DNA from: Marinospirillum celere
GTDB taxonomy: Bacteria; Pseudomonadota; Gammaproteobacteria; Pseudomonadales; Halomonadaceae
Direction of reading: 5' to 3'
NCBI RefSeq assembly: GCF_900112235.1
Contig: NZ_FOLH01000004.1
Location: 62,001-126,000, forward strand
DNA length: 64,000 bases
The position numbers were made by a program, and so were the translations under genes. Of this stretch, positions 9,203 through 19,665 are shown piece by piece. Positions within the stretch are counted from its first letter, which is position 1, and every line of letters starts with the position of its first letter. The notes beneath the pieces are model-generated. The model was given only the letters and a program-made list of their open reading frames with translations, was not told the origin of the DNA and searched no databases.

Positions 9203-11218
9203 GTGAATCCGATTAGCGAGCAAACAGCAGAACAAAAACTGCAACAGCTGCTGGAAAAACTCGATGACGCACTTCAGCAGTTCGAACAGGCTGCTGACTT
9301 TGCCAAGCCAGGAAAGCTACCCCGCCTGCTGGATACAGCCAGGCGGGTTCTCATGCTGGAAGAAGGCCATTCAGCAATGGAAAAACTCAGTCAGCGACTG
9401 GAAACGGCCGGAATTTTTGCGGGTACCGACTGGGCCACCCCGCAAATACTGGTGCCATCACTCACCACAGCCTCCTTAAAAAGTGCCGATGCCAATCTGG
9501 TTACCATCGAAGCCCTGAATGAGCTGCGTCTTTTGTCTGTTGCCCTGGGTGACTATAATCATCCATTGATCTCCTCAGAACAGGCACACCACCACCTCAC
9601 TCAAGTGATTGCTATTAATCTGGCTTATCTTTTCACCCCGCCCAATGAAGCTGAACGAGAAAGCCAGGGGCGTTTAGCACGTCTGCCAAGGTATCTCTTT
9701 CAGCACCTGGCCAAGCGGATTGGCTATGAACATATCATTGATCAACTGATTGATGAGATCTGGCGTATTTTGCGGCAACGCCCCATTCAGGTGGACGCGG
9801 TGAAAAGCATGGTGACCCAAATTGCTATTTGCCAGCAGGACCCCAGCATTGACCTGGGTGTCAGTGGGCAGGGCGCAGACCGTTTGGTCAGTAGTCTTTA
9901 TGGTACCACCCAGGCTTGCCGCGAAGACCCGGGCACTGAGGTTTACCAAGAGCGCCTTAATGCCATGGATGCCAAAGCCCTGCAATCAGAAGCAACCGGT
10001 TTTGCCCGCGCCATGCATGATACCGGTCTGGTCTCACCCTATCATGCTGTTTTAGTCCGCCATCTTCTTGAAGTTGATGACTATTTGATGAGCGAAGCTC
10101 TGGGTTTATCTTCGACCGGAAGAGATTGCTTTCTTTGCTATCGCCAACTGGCAAGAGCCATGATTGAGCTGGCTGTGCATCCACAAACAGCTCAAGCCAT
10201 CTATGGCCTGGCCCTGCTGCTGGAGCGCGGTATTCTCTACCAACCACCAGTAGCGCCTGCCTTGTGGCGACAACTGGGTCTGAACCTCTCACCCTATGCT
10301 CAACAACGCCTTCAAATAGCTTATGGTCAGCAGGTAACGCCTGAAGCGCGACTAATGGAAGGGGTCGTGTGTATTCTTGGGCTTCCCTTGGGAGTAGGGC
10401 AGGGCAATAATCCTACCTGCCAATCTGCGCGTGCTCTCTCCATGTGGGCCTACAATGACCCCGATTACCTGCTGCAAATGCTAACCTGGGCGGCCAGGGA
10501 TGATGAAATTATCATGCACTTTGAAGGCCAACCCATCTCGTCACGGGAAAGTGCTGGCGGCCTGGCTCAGGAACTTCCCCTGGATCTGGACCCGGTTTCC
10601 CTGCTGGTTGTGCCTCATCTGGATGCCATTTACGTAGAGATGGGGCGCCGCTGTGTTGGCCGGGAAGGTGATCCTCACCGCTGGGTCAATCCTGAGTTTC
10701 ATGGCTGGTGGTCAGGGCGGGGCTTTCAGATCAACGTCGATGTTGCTACGGGTCAGCTGCAAGAACTGGATGCTTTTCTACGTTCTTTTTATGCCTGCTA
10801 CCACCCTTACTATAATGGCAACCAGCCGTTGATTCACCCCCAGCCTGCCGGGATTGCGATTACTGATTCAGCAGCACGCTTTATAGGTTGGCATGCGATC
10901 ACCCTCTTGCGTGTAGCCCTAGACCCGGATGAAGTGATGCGGGTTTATTTCTATAATCCCAATAATGATAGTGGCCAAAACTGGGGTGATGGGGTCGTAG
11001 TCAGCACTTCAGACAAGGGTGAACGATTTGGAGAGTCCTCCCTGCCCTTTGCACAGTTTGCATCCCGGCTTTATATTTTTCACCATGACCCTTTGGAAGG
11101 TGGGCAAACGCAAGCCGTTTCCGGGGAAGAGCTCGACGAAGTGAAAGGCTTTATTGAACGCAGTTGGGGGGCAGATCGCCACCCTGTAGACAGTCCACTG
11201 CAAGCGGCCAAAAACTAG
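9203..11218 (+). CDS. large protein with candidate papain-like cysteine peptidase/transferase domain
   Basis: A 671-residue protein starting at GTG with AGGA 9 bases upstream. Residues 1-380 are mainly helical and unrecognised. The second half shows the order of motifs expected for a papain-like fold: GNNPTCQSA with Cys406, IGWHAITLL with His564, and YFYNPNN (Asn585) followed by GQNWGDG about 7 residues on, recalling the Asn and Trp of C1/C39 peptidases. No signal peptide is visible, so it should be cytoplasmic. Together with the adjacent ATP-grasp gene it suggests an amide-forming and amide-cleaving pair acting on a peptide or amino-acid conjugate. The catalytic assignment is inference from motif order only. 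Confidence 0.55.
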   Translation: MNPISEQTAEQKLQQLLEKLDDALQQFEQAADFAKPGKLPRLLDTARRVLMLEEGHSAMEKLSQRLETAGIFAGTDWATPQILVPSLTTASLKSADANLVTIEALNELRLLSVALGDYNHPLISSEQAHHHLTQVIAINLAYLFTPPNEAERESQGRLARLPRYLFQHLAKRIGYEHIIDQLIDEIWRILRQRPIQVDAVKSMVTQIAICQQDPSIDLGVSGQGADRLVSSLYGTTQACREDPGTEVYQERLNAMDAKALQSEATGFARAMHDTGLVSPYHAVLVRHLLEVDDYLMSEALGLSSTGRDCFLCYRQLARAMIELAVHPQTAQAIYGLALLLERGILYQPPVAPALWRQLGLNLSPYAQQRLQIAYGQQVTPEARLMEGVVCILGLPLGVGQGNNPTCQSARALSMWAYNDPDYLLQMLTWAARDDEIIMHFEGQPISSRESAGGLAQELPLDLDPVSLLVVPHLDAIYVEMGRRCVGREGDPHRWVNPEFHGWWSGRGFQINVDVATGQLQELDAFLRSFYACYHPYYNGNQPLIHPQPAGIAITDSAARFIGWHAITLLRVALDPDEVMRVYFYNPNNDSGQNWGDGVVVSTSDKGERFGESSLPFAQFASRLYIFHHDPLEGGQTQAVSGEELDEVKGFIERSWGADRHPVDSPLQAAKN

Positions 11219-11227
11219 GAGGCCTGC

Positions 11228-11256
11228 TTGTCAAGTCGGCTGTTTTCCCTTAGAAT
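11228..11256 (+). promoter_or_regulatory. sigma-70 promoter for rplU-rpmA
   Basis: TTGTCA (11228-11233), 17-base spacer, TAGAAT (11251-11256). Transcription would begin around 11263, leaving a 5' leader of about 110 bases before rplU. The strong boxes suit a ribosomal protein operon. Confidence 0.7.
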
Positions 11257-11373
11257 CACGCGTCCTTTCGCCTGACTGGCTCCCTGTTCGATGGTTACCG
11301 AAGCGTTTCCATTCAAAGCAGGTTGTAAGTAGCTGAAAATTCTACAGGTGAAATTCTGCAAGCGGAGAAAAGC

Positions 11374-11682
11374 ATGTACGCAGTTATTAAAACGGGTGGT
11401 AAGCAATACCGTGTTCAGGAAGGTCAAACCCTGAAACTGGAAAAATTGGAAGTTGCTACTGGCGAAACTCTGAACTTCGATGAAGTTCTGTTGGTTTCCG
11501 ATGGCGAAAACATCAAGGTCGGCGCTCCTTTGGTTGACGGTGCCAAGGTTACTGCGGAAGTGATTGATCACGGTCGTGGCGACAAGGTTCGTATTATCAA
11601 GTTCCGTCGTCGTAAGCACCACATGAAGCGTCAGGGCCACCGTCAGTGGTATACTGAAGTGAAGATTACTGGAATCAGCTGA
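11374..11682 (+). CDS. rplU: 50S ribosomal protein L21
   Basis: A 102-residue protein of normal length. It begins [15 protein letters not shown] and ends with the basic segment [15 protein letters not shown] before the conserved Tyr/Ile tail, all characteristic of bacterial L21, which binds 23S rRNA. It is the first gene of rplU-rpmA, followed by obgE, the standard order in gammaproteobacteria. A purine-rich ribosome site (GCGGAG) precedes the ATG. Confidence 0.97.
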   Translation: MYAVIKTGGKQYRVQEGQTLKLEKLEVATGETLNFDEVLLVSDGENIKVGAPLVDGAKVTAEVIDHGRGDKVRIIKFRRRKHHMKRQGHRQWYTEVKITGIS

Positions 11683-11728
11683 TTTTTTTCAGCCCCACTT
11701 TAAAGATTTTACTCAGAGGTAAAGAGTC

Positions 11729-11986
11729 ATGGCACATAAAAAAGCCGGTGGTAGTACGCGTAACGGACGCGATTCCGAAAGCAAACGCCTAGGTGTGAAG
11801 ATGTTCGGTGGCCAGGCTGTACAGGGCGGCAACATCATCGTTCGTCAGCGCGGCACCAAGTTCCACCCTGGTACCAACGTTGGTATCGGCAAAGACCACA
11901 CCCTGTTTGCTAAAGCAGAAGGTGTTATTAAGTTTGAAGTTAAAGGCCCGAACAACCGTCGCTTTGTTAGCGTCGTTCCTGCCTGA
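11729..11986 (+). CDS. rpmA: 50S ribosomal protein L27
   Basis: An 85-residue protein. The N-terminus [16 protein letters not shown] is the flexible L27 arm that reaches the peptidyl transferase centre. The core LGVKMFGGQ and [10 protein letters not shown] segments are also standard. It has an AGAGGT ribosome site and lies 46 bases after rplU. Confidence 0.97.
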   Translation: MAHKKAGGSTRNGRDSESKRLGVKMFGGQAVQGGNIIVRQRGTKFHPGTNVGIGKDHTLFAKAEGVIKFEVKGPNNRRFVSVVPA

Positions 11987-11997
11987 TTCAAGCTTAA

Positions 11998-13302
<1,305 letters not shown>

Positions 13303-13317
13303 AGGAAGTCCACCTTG

Positions 13318-14451
13318 ATGAGCCCAACCAGCAATGAGCGCCAGCGCCTAGTCCGCAATCAACGCATCCTCGTCAAGATTGGCAGCGCCCTCTTGACCAA
13401 CGATGGTCGTGGTCTGGATGTCAGCGCCATTCAAGGCTGGGTTGACCAGATGGCTGAACTCAGACGCCAGGGCAAAGAGATTTTACTAGTCACTTCAGGT
13501 TCTGTTGCCGAAGGCATGGTTCGCCTGGGTTGGAAAACTCGTCCTCACTCCATACACGAACTTCAGGCTGCTGCTGCTGTCGGCCAAATGGGCCTGATTC
13601 AAACCTGGGAGTCGGCCTTCAAAAATCGGGGACTGAACTCCGCACAAATTCTGCTCACCCATGACGACCTGTCCAACCGCAAACGCTATTTGAATGCGCG
13701 CAGTGCGCTGAGAACCCTGCTGGATCTGGGTGTCATTCCCATTATCAATGAAAATGACACCGTCGTAACCGATGAAATTCGCTTTGGTGATAATGACACC
13801 TTGGGCGCACTGGTTGCCAACCTACTGGAAGCGGAAACCCTGGTTTTGCTGACTGATCAGGCCGGGCTCTATGATGCCGATCCACGCAAAAACCCCAAGG
13901 CCCAACTGATTTCCGAAGGTCGTGCTCAAGATCCTGCCTTACTGGCTGTTGCTGGTGATGGGGGTGAGCTGGGCCGTGGCGGCATGTTTACCAAGGTGAG
14001 CGCGGCACGTCTGGCTGCACGCTCGGGTGCTCGCACGGTCATTCTGGGTGGACGCACCGAAAATGCCCTGATCCGCCTTTTTGCAGGTGAGGATCTGGGC
14101 ACCCTGCTCTTGCCTGATGATGAACCCATTACCGCCCGCAAACGCTGGCTGGCCGGCCACCTTCAGGAAAGGGGTGTACTGGTATTGGATGCTGGTGCCG
14201 TCAAAGCCCTGCAACAAGATGGCAAAAGCCTTCTACCGGTCGGTGTTCGCGAAGTACGCGGTCACTTTATGCGCGGCGAACTGGTGGTTTGTGTCGATGA
14301 AAATGAACGGGCACTGGCCAAGGGCCTGGTCAACTACTCAGCTGAAGAAGCCCGCATCCTGGCCGGACAACCCAGCCAACGCATTGAAGAACTCTTAGGC
14401 TACATAGAAACGCCAGAACTCATTCACCGCGACAATCTGGTGGTTGTTTGA
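13318..14451 (+). CDS. proB: glutamate 5-kinase
   Basis: A 377-residue enzyme that phosphorylates glutamate as the first step of proline synthesis. The amino acid kinase domain begins with [12 protein letters not shown], includes NENDTV and FGDNDTLGA substrate and nucleotide segments, and is followed by a C-terminal PUA domain (from about residue 275). The ATG at 13318 is preceded by AGGAAG at good spacing; a TTG 3 bases earlier is ignored. It sits 15 bases after obgE, the usual obgE-proB order in pseudomonad-like genomes. Confidence 0.95.
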   Translation: MSPTSNERQRLVRNQRILVKIGSALLTNDGRGLDVSAIQGWVDQMAELRRQGKEILLVTSGSVAEGMVRLGWKTRPHSIHELQAAAAVGQMGLIQTWESAFKNRGLNSAQILLTHDDLSNRKRYLNARSALRTLLDLGVIPIINENDTVVTDEIRFGDNDTLGALVANLLEAETLVLLTDQAGLYDADPRKNPKAQLISEGRAQDPALLAVAGDGGELGRGGMFTKVSAARLAARSGARTVILGGRTENALIRLFAGEDLGTLLLPDDEPITARKRWLAGHLQERGVLVLDAGAVKALQQDGKSLLPVGVREVRGHFMRGELVVCVDENERALAKGLVNYSAEEARILAGQPSQRIEELLGYIETPELIHRDNLVVV

Positions 14452-14681
14452 TGAGCACTAGCCAACCCAATAACCCCTTGCACGGCATTACCCTTGAGCA
14501 GTTGGTCATCCAACTCCAAGAGCATTATGGCTGGGAAGGGCTGGCTGATCGTATCAATATCAACTGCTTCAAAAACGAACCCTCCATCAAATCCAGCCTG
14601 AAATTCCTGCGCCGCACCCCCTGGGCCAGAGACCAAGTAGAGCAGCTGTACCTCCACACTTTCCATAACGATCAGGCCTGA
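14451..14681 (+). CDS. VF530-family (DUF2132) small DNA-binding-like protein
   Basis: A 76-residue protein matching the VF530/DUF2132 family from NPLHGITLE through [10 protein letters not shown]-like text (here [13 protein letters not shown]), [16 protein letters not shown] and VEQLYL. A Vibrio fischeri member has been described as DNA-binding; function in cells is unclear. Its ATG overlaps the proB stop by one base (TGATG), so it is translationally coupled to proB. Confidence 0.85.
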   Translation: MSTSQPNNPLHGITLEQLVIQLQEHYGWEGLADRININCFKNEPSIKSSLKFLRRTPWARDQVEQLYLHTFHNDQA

Positions 14682-14732
14682 TTTTATTGCAGTGCTTGGT
14701 TTTCTCAGTCAAATGCGTCTAGTATCTTGGCT

Positions 14733-16136
14733 ATGACTAATTTCCTCACCCAGCAGCTGACCCAGTTACAAACCGCTTTTGCCAGCGAGCCCTATCCCGA
14801 CTTTGCTGCTCGCAAAGACCGGCTCCAGCGTCTGAAAAAATCATTGAAACTCCACTACCTGCAACTCGTGCAGGCAATGAGTGAAGACTTTGGCAGTCGT
14901 TCTAGACAGGAGTCTTTATTGGCGGATGTACTGCCGATTTTGTCGGAAATTGATTTTGTCAGCCGCAGGCTTAAACGCTGGATGCGGCCTGAAAAACGCC
15001 AGGTCGACTGGCTTTATCAGCCCGCTCAGGCAAGGGTGATTTATCAGCCGGTGGGCGTCGTGGGCATAATGGTGCCCTGGAACTATCCGCTCCAACTGGC
15101 GCTATCGCCACTAGTCTCTGCCCTCGCTGCTGGCAACCGGGCTTTTCTCAAGCTTTCAGAGTGGACCCCAGCAACCAATCAGGCCTTGATCACCTGCTTG
15201 CAAGAAGCCTTTACGGCGGATGAAGTCCAGATAGCGACAGGTAAAAAAGATGTCAGCCAAGCCTTTGCTCAGCTGCCACTGGATCATCTGCTGTTTACCG
15301 GCTCTTCGGCGGTTGGTCGGCATATCCAACGTGCGGTCGCCGAAAACCTGACGCCAGTCACTCTGGAGCTGGGTGGCAAGTCACCTGCTCTACTGGATGA
15401 AGGCATTGCGTTAAAACAGGCACTCGACCCCCTGCTATTTGGCAAAACCCTAAATGCCGGACAAACCTGTATTGCCCCGGATTACCTGCTCTGCCCTGAA
15501 GAACGCCTGGATGAAGTTATCGCCTACTTACAAAAACGCTTTACTGAGTTCTTTCCGCAGCTAAAAGACAACCCGGACTACACCTCGCTGATTAACCGGC
15601 AACACAAGCAGCGCCTTCAGGATCTGCTGCAAGAAGCTCAGGCCTGTGGCTGTCAAACCCATGAATTGAATCCGGCCAAGGAGGATTTAAGCGATGGAAA
15701 CAAGCTGGCTTTAACCCTGGTGATCAACCCTGATTCTGAAGCCCGCATGATGCAGGAAGAGCTTTTTGGCCCCTTGCTACCCATTATTACCTATCGGGAT
15801 TTTAGCGAAGCCATTCAATTTATTCGCCAACGCCCCCGGCCACTGGCTCTTTATTATCTGGGTAAGAACCCAGCCCATCAGCAGCTTGTGGAATACCAGA
15901 CACTGAGTGGCGGCCTGGCTATTAATGAAACCCTGCTTCAGGTCGCGCAGCATGATCTGCCTTTTGGCGGTGTCGGTGCTTCGGGCATGGGCCACTATCA
16001 TGGACGTGAAGGTTTTTTAACCTTCTCCAAGGCCAAGGGCGTTTTTCAGCGCCGCCTGTTTAATTCCGCCCGCCTCATCTACCCACCCTATGGCCGCTGG
16101 ATTCATCGACTGCTGGAGCGCTGGTTTATGCGCTGA
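14733..16136 (+). CDS. aldehyde dehydrogenase, coniferyl aldehyde dehydrogenase-like
   Basis: A 467-residue NAD(P)-dependent aldehyde dehydrogenase of the membrane-associated or coniferyl type. Motifs include VPWNYPLQL, FTGSSAVGR (cofactor-binding turn), ELGGKSPAL with the general-base Glu, and NAGQTCIAPDY with the nucleophilic Cys. The C-terminal SGMGHYHG and GFLTFS segments are typical of this subgroup. The ATG at 14733 is preferred over the TTG 6 bases before it. It probably oxidises aromatic or fatty aldehydes to acids; the exact substrate is not visible. Confidence 0.88.
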   Translation: MTNFLTQQLTQLQTAFASEPYPDFAARKDRLQRLKKSLKLHYLQLVQAMSEDFGSRSRQESLLADVLPILSEIDFVSRRLKRWMRPEKRQVDWLYQPAQARVIYQPVGVVGIMVPWNYPLQLALSPLVSALAAGNRAFLKLSEWTPATNQALITCLQEAFTADEVQIATGKKDVSQAFAQLPLDHLLFTGSSAVGRHIQRAVAENLTPVTLELGGKSPALLDEGIALKQALDPLLFGKTLNAGQTCIAPDYLLCPEERLDEVIAYLQKRFTEFFPQLKDNPDYTSLINRQHKQRLQDLLQEAQACGCQTHELNPAKEDLSDGNKLALTLVINPDSEARMMQEELFGPLLPIITYRDFSEAIQFIRQRPRPLALYYLGKNPAHQQLVEYQTLSGGLAINETLLQVAQHDLPFGGVGASGMGHYHGREGFLTFSKAKGVFQRRLFNSARLIYPPYGRWIHRLLERWFMR

Positions 16137-16243
16137 AGCCGTGATAAAATTGGCTTCCCCTATCGCTGGGGATTCTGGCTGGTTATCAGTTTACGAATTG
16201 AAATCAGTATTTTACGATCTTTGAAAGACTCCAAGGAGTTATC

Positions 16244-16513
16244 GTGGCCAATATTAAATCTGCCAAAAAGCGTGCACTACAATCCGAAAAGCGTCGTCAG
16301 CACAACGCTAGCCTGCGTTCCAAGACTCGCACCAGCATCAAAAAGGTTCTGAAAACCGTTAAAGCCGGTGACTGGGATCAAGCGATGACTGATTTTCGCG
16401 CTGCGCAAAAGATTATTGACCAGGTCGCTGACAAGGGTGTTTACACCAAAAACTGGGCTGCTCGTACCAAAAGCCGCCTGAATGCCCGCGTCAAGGCACT
16501 GAAAGCTTCCTGA
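16244..16513 (+). CDS. rpsT: 30S ribosomal protein S20
   Basis: An 89-residue basic protein beginning MANIKSAKKRALQSEKRRQHN, the family N-terminus. Translation starts at GTG, with AAGGAG 6 bases upstream. S20 binds 16S rRNA early in 30S assembly. It is transcribed alone: a hairpin plus T7 follows the gene, and a plausible -10 box (TAAAAT, about 16145) lies upstream. Confidence 0.97.
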   Translation: MANIKSAKKRALQSEKRRQHNASLRSKTRTSIKKVLKTVKAGDWDQAMTDFRAAQKIIDQVADKGVYTKNWAARTKSRLNARVKALKAS

Positions 16514-16545
16514 TCTGGATTTTCATCCCTTTCAGGTGTAAAAGA

Positions 16546-16568
16546 ACCGGCTTAATGCCGGTTTTTTT
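16546..16568 (+). terminator. intrinsic terminator of rpsT
   Basis: ACCGGC / GCCGGT form a 6-base GC-rich stem around TTAAT, followed by a run of seven T. Confidence 0.85.
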
Positions 16569-16612
16569 ATGGAACCAGATACTTTTTAATTTCGCCTGAT
16601 CGGGCTTCTTTT

Positions 16613-18193
16613 ATGAGTCAGCAGCCATCACCCGAAGAATCCGCCAAAATCCGAAGCAAGCGTGGGCTTCTGGGTTCCGGGTTGCTTGTCAGTGCGATGA
16701 CCTTCCTATCCCGTATTCTTGGGCTGGTGCGGGACATTGTTATTGCCACCCTGGTTGGCGCCGGGGGTTCTGCTGATGCTTTTTTTGTTGCCTTCAAGAT
16801 TCCTAACTTTCTTCGCCGCCTTTTTGCTGAAGGCGCTTTCAACCAGGCTTTTGTGCCTGTGCTCGCAGAATACTCTGAAAAACAAAGTCGCGCTGAAGTT
16901 CGTCGCCTAAATAATGCGGTAGCTGGGTGCCTGGGCCTGTCACTGGTCGCCTTAAGTGCTCTCGCTGTACTGGCTGCACCCTTGCTGGTCTGGGTGTTTG
17001 CTCCCGGTTTTGCCAGTGACCCTGAAAAGCAGGCACTGACAGTAGATATGCTGAGGATTACCTTTCCCTATCTGCTGCTGATTTCTCTAACCGCCTTTGC
17101 GGGTAGCATTCTCAACACCTACAGCCGCTTTGCTGTTCCAGCTTTTACACCGGTACTGCTCAATGTCAGCCTGATTGCCAGCGCTATTTTCCTAAGCAGT
17201 TGGGCTGGCTCTTCAGCTGAAGCTCTGGCCTGGGGTGTACTCATTGCCGGTATCGTACAACTGGCTTTTCAACTGCCCTTTTTGGCCCGCGAAGGACTTC
17301 TGCCTGTGCCTCTTCCTGACTGGAAACATTCAGGGGTCAGGCGTATTTTAAAACTAATGGCTCCGGCACTCTTCGGGGTATCCGTCAGCCAAATCAACCT
17401 GCTTCTGGATACTCTGCTGGCTTCGCTCTTGGTCGATGGCAGTGTCGGCTGGCTTTATTATGCTGATCGCCTGGTTGAATTGCCGCTGGGCGTGTTCGGG
17501 ATAGCCATCGCCACGGTGATCCTGCCGTCTCTTTCCAGGCAGCATGCCAGCGAAGACAAGGAGAAGTTCTCGCAGCTACTGGATTGGTCCGTACGCATGG
17601 TGCTTTTGCTCGGCTTACCCGCCAGTCTGGCCTTAATTCTCCTCGCCGAACCTCTGCTGATCACCCTCTTTCAACATGGTGCCATGACCGCCTATGACGT
17701 GGAGATGGCGGCACTGGCTCTCAGGGCCTATGCTCTGGGGCTGCTGGCTTTCATGTTGATCAAGGTGCTGGCACCTGGTTACTTTGCCCGCCAGAATACA
17801 CGAACACCGGTTCGTATTGCGATCAAGGCTATGGTTGCCAATATGGTTTTCAATCTCATACTGATTATTCCTCTGGCCCATGCTGGTCTGGCTCTAGCTA
17901 CCGCTGCTTCGGCCTTTTTAAATGCGGGATTGCTGGCTCAGGGTCTACGTAAAGAAGGCGTTTTACACTGGACGCCCGGCTGGGGTCGCTATGGCCTACA
18001 GCTGGCTTTTGCTTTACTGCTACTGATTGGCTTAATTCTGGGCTTATCACCTTCGAGCGCTGTCTGGCTGGACTGGGGAATAGCTGAGCGTATTCTCCGC
18101 TTGAGTCTGATCGTGGTCCTGGGTGCAGGACTCTATGGACTGGCTTTGCTGGTAGCTGGCATACGTATGCGTCATCTGAGGCCTGCAACGTAA
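16613..18193 (+). CDS. murJ: lipid II flippase MurJ (MviN)
   Basis: A 526-residue protein with about 14 hydrophobic helices. The N-terminal SAMTFLSRILGLVRD and FKIPNFLRRLFAEGAFNQAFVPV are hallmark MurJ sequences, including the Arg residues lining the substrate cavity. It flips lipid II across the inner membrane for peptidoglycan synthesis. The rpsT-murJ order is standard; ribF normally comes next, but here a minor-pilin cassette intervenes. Confidence 0.95.
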   Translation: MSQQPSPEESAKIRSKRGLLGSGLLVSAMTFLSRILGLVRDIVIATLVGAGGSADAFFVAFKIPNFLRRLFAEGAFNQAFVPVLAEYSEKQSRAEVRRLNNAVAGCLGLSLVALSALAVLAAPLLVWVFAPGFASDPEKQALTVDMLRITFPYLLLISLTAFAGSILNTYSRFAVPAFTPVLLNVSLIASAIFLSSWAGSSAEALAWGVLIAGIVQLAFQLPFLAREGLLPVPLPDWKHSGVRRILKLMAPALFGVSVSQINLLLDTLLASLLVDGSVGWLYYADRLVELPLGVFGIAIATVILPSLSRQHASEDKEKFSQLLDWSVRMVLLLGLPASLALILLAEPLLITLFQHGAMTAYDVEMAALALRAYALGLLAFMLIKVLAPGYFARQNTRTPVRIAIKAMVANMVFNLILIIPLAHAGLALATAASAFLNAGLLAQGLRKEGVLHWTPGWGRYGLQLAFALLLLIGLILGLSPSSAVWLDWGIAERILRLSLIVVLGAGLYGLALLVAGIRMRHLRPAT

Positions 18194-18260
18194 CCAAGTG
18201 TTAAAAAAATCATCTTTTCAGCTGAATTTCTGACCTGACCAGCAATCAACTTGGCTGCAT

Positions 18261-18285
18261 CCTGTTTTCTCTAAAACAGGCTTTC
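18261..18285 (+). terminator. possible terminator after murJ
   Basis: CCTGTTTT / AAAACAGG form a perfect 8-base stem around CTCT, followed by CTTTC. The T tract is interrupted, so termination may be weak. It separates murJ from the minor-pilin genes. Confidence 0.45.
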
Positions 18286-18327
18286 TAAGCTAACACCTGT
18301 CTTACTTCGCTATTCTGGAGGGAACCT

Positions 18328-18711
18328 GTGTTGCTAAGTGATAAAGAAATGTCCGGCTTTACCCTGATGGAGCTACTGGCAGCTCTGCTCATCACCAGTT
18401 TTCTCGCTATCGGTGTTGCTCAATACTTGGCAGCGGCAACTCAAGTACGCCTGATCATGCATCAAGATACTCTGGCTGCACGAACAGCAGAAGATTTAGC
18501 CCGACAATTGGCCATCAGCCAGTCACCACCGGGCCATTTGAATGCGAGCCGCTGCACCTCCAAGCCTTCATCCAGTTCACTGGACACCTTGCAGCTGTGT
18601 CGTGCCTATCAAAAGCTGCCCCAGTTACGTGTTCGCAGTCAGGGTCAGCAGTTAACCTTAAGTTGGCAGGGACCTACCGGGACAAGGGAAGTGCAGCGCC
18701 CGCTGTTTTAA
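18328..18711 (+). CDS. type IV minor pilin, PilV/GspI-like
   Basis: A 127-residue prepilin starting at GTG with GGAGG 6 bases upstream. The class III signal is S-G|FTLMELL, with a 10-residue leader and Glu at position +5. The hydrophobic N-terminal helix runs to about residue 30. Two Cys residues (about 72 and 92) could form a pilin disulfide. It is the first gene of a four-gene pilin-like set; the next starts 19 bases later. The PilV/GspI assignment rests on position and size. Confidence 0.65.
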   Translation: MLLSDKEMSGFTLMELLAALLITSFLAIGVAQYLAAATQVRLIMHQDTLAARTAEDLARQLAISQSPPGHLNASRCTSKPSSSSLDTLQLCRAYQKLPQLRVRSQGQQLTLSWQGPTGTREVQRPLF

Positions 18712-18730
18712 AAACAACAAGGAGGTTTCA

Positions 18731-19447
18731 ATGCAGCCAGGGAATCGTGGTTTCAGTCTTCTGGAACTCTTAATCGTTGCCGCCTTGGGCAGTTTACTGC
18801 TGCTTGCAACCAGTGAGGTTTTTGCCCGCCTGGTTTTCTATCAAACCGATCTCAGTGCCTGGTTACGCCTGGAAGAAAAGGCGGCTTTGGCAGAAACAGC
18901 ACTGAAAACAGATTTAAAAGCCGCCCACCAACTGGTTGCCTTAAAGAGCGCTGAGCGTACTTATCCTGACTTTTCTGAGCAAAGCTTCGAGATTACTGAA
19001 TCTCTAGTGCGAACAGGCTCTTTTCAATCCGCACGCTCATCGGATTGGTTGCTGATCAACCGCTCCTCGGAAGACCCAAATCCTGATTTTAGCCTCTGGC
19101 ATCTGGATCAGAAAACCTACGGACGGGGCCTGGCACACAAAGCATCTCGCCCGACGGAACCCAACCGGTTAAGCTCCTCCCAAACCCTGATTGCTGGTGT
19201 CGAGCTACTGCGCTTTCGTTTTTATTCTGATCAGCAAAAAGCCTGGTTGAGCAGTCAACAAGCTCAGAATAGTGAAGAAAACTTTTCCGGCATTCAGTTT
19301 GCAATCCTCTTGGCTTCCGAGCAGGCCCAACTGCATCGCAAACAACCCGCTTTGGAGCTCTGGGGTGAGCAACTGCGACCACCTCAGGATGGACGCTTAC
19401 GTCTTCTGATAACAGGCAGTCTACCGCTTAGGAGTGAGCAGCCATGA
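18731..19447 (+). CDS. type IV minor pilin, PilW/GspJ-like
   Basis: A 238-residue prepilin. The leader is short and ends at G|FSLLELLIVAALG with Glu +5, followed by a long hydrophobic helix. The size and the large globular domain fit PilW or GspJ. The AAGGAGG ribosome site is strong. It overlaps the next gene by 4 bases (ATGA). Confidence 0.75.
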   Translation: MQPGNRGFSLLELLIVAALGSLLLLATSEVFARLVFYQTDLSAWLRLEEKAALAETALKTDLKAAHQLVALKSAERTYPDFSEQSFEITESLVRTGSFQSARSSDWLLINRSSEDPNPDFSLWHLDQKTYGRGLAHKASRPTEPNRLSSSQTLIAGVELLRFRFYSDQQKAWLSSQQAQNSEENFSGIQFAILLASEQAQLHRKQPALELWGEQLRPPQDGRLRLLITGSLPLRSEQP

Positions 19448-19665
19448 ACCCTGCCCATCAGCAAGGTTTTTTATTACTCCCCTTAATGATACTAACGCTT
19501 TTGGTCAGTCTATTGATTGGACTCTCTGCAAGGGATTTGAGCACTGGCTATTTGACTCATCGTCTTCAGCTTTATCACAGCTGCCAGGCTCATTTGGACC
19601 AGCTTGGCAGCTCTAACCAAGAGCTCTGTCCACCCTGTCCTGATCAAGCCTTTTGCGAACCATGA
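19444..19665 (+). CDS. short minor pilin lacking Glu5, PilX/GspK-like N-terminus only
   Basis: A 73-residue protein with an N-terminal hydrophobic helix after Q-G|FLLLPL. There is no Glu at +5, as in the PilX_N and GspK classes that sit at the pilus tip. It is far shorter than usual PilX or GspK: only the helix plus a small Cys-containing tail (four Cys in the last 25 residues). It overlaps both neighbours by 4 bases, so the reading frame is under operon constraint. It may be a naturally minimal subunit or a truncated relic. Confidence 0.6.
   Translation: MNPAHQQGFLLLPLMILTLLVSLLIGLSARDLSTGYLTHRLQLYHSCQAHLDQLGSSNQELCPPCPDQAFCEP

Noticed and set aside
8405-9244. Long minus-strand open frame of 279 codons
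   Set aside because: It lies antisense to the ATP-grasp gene, has no ribosome site and no family motif; a shadow.
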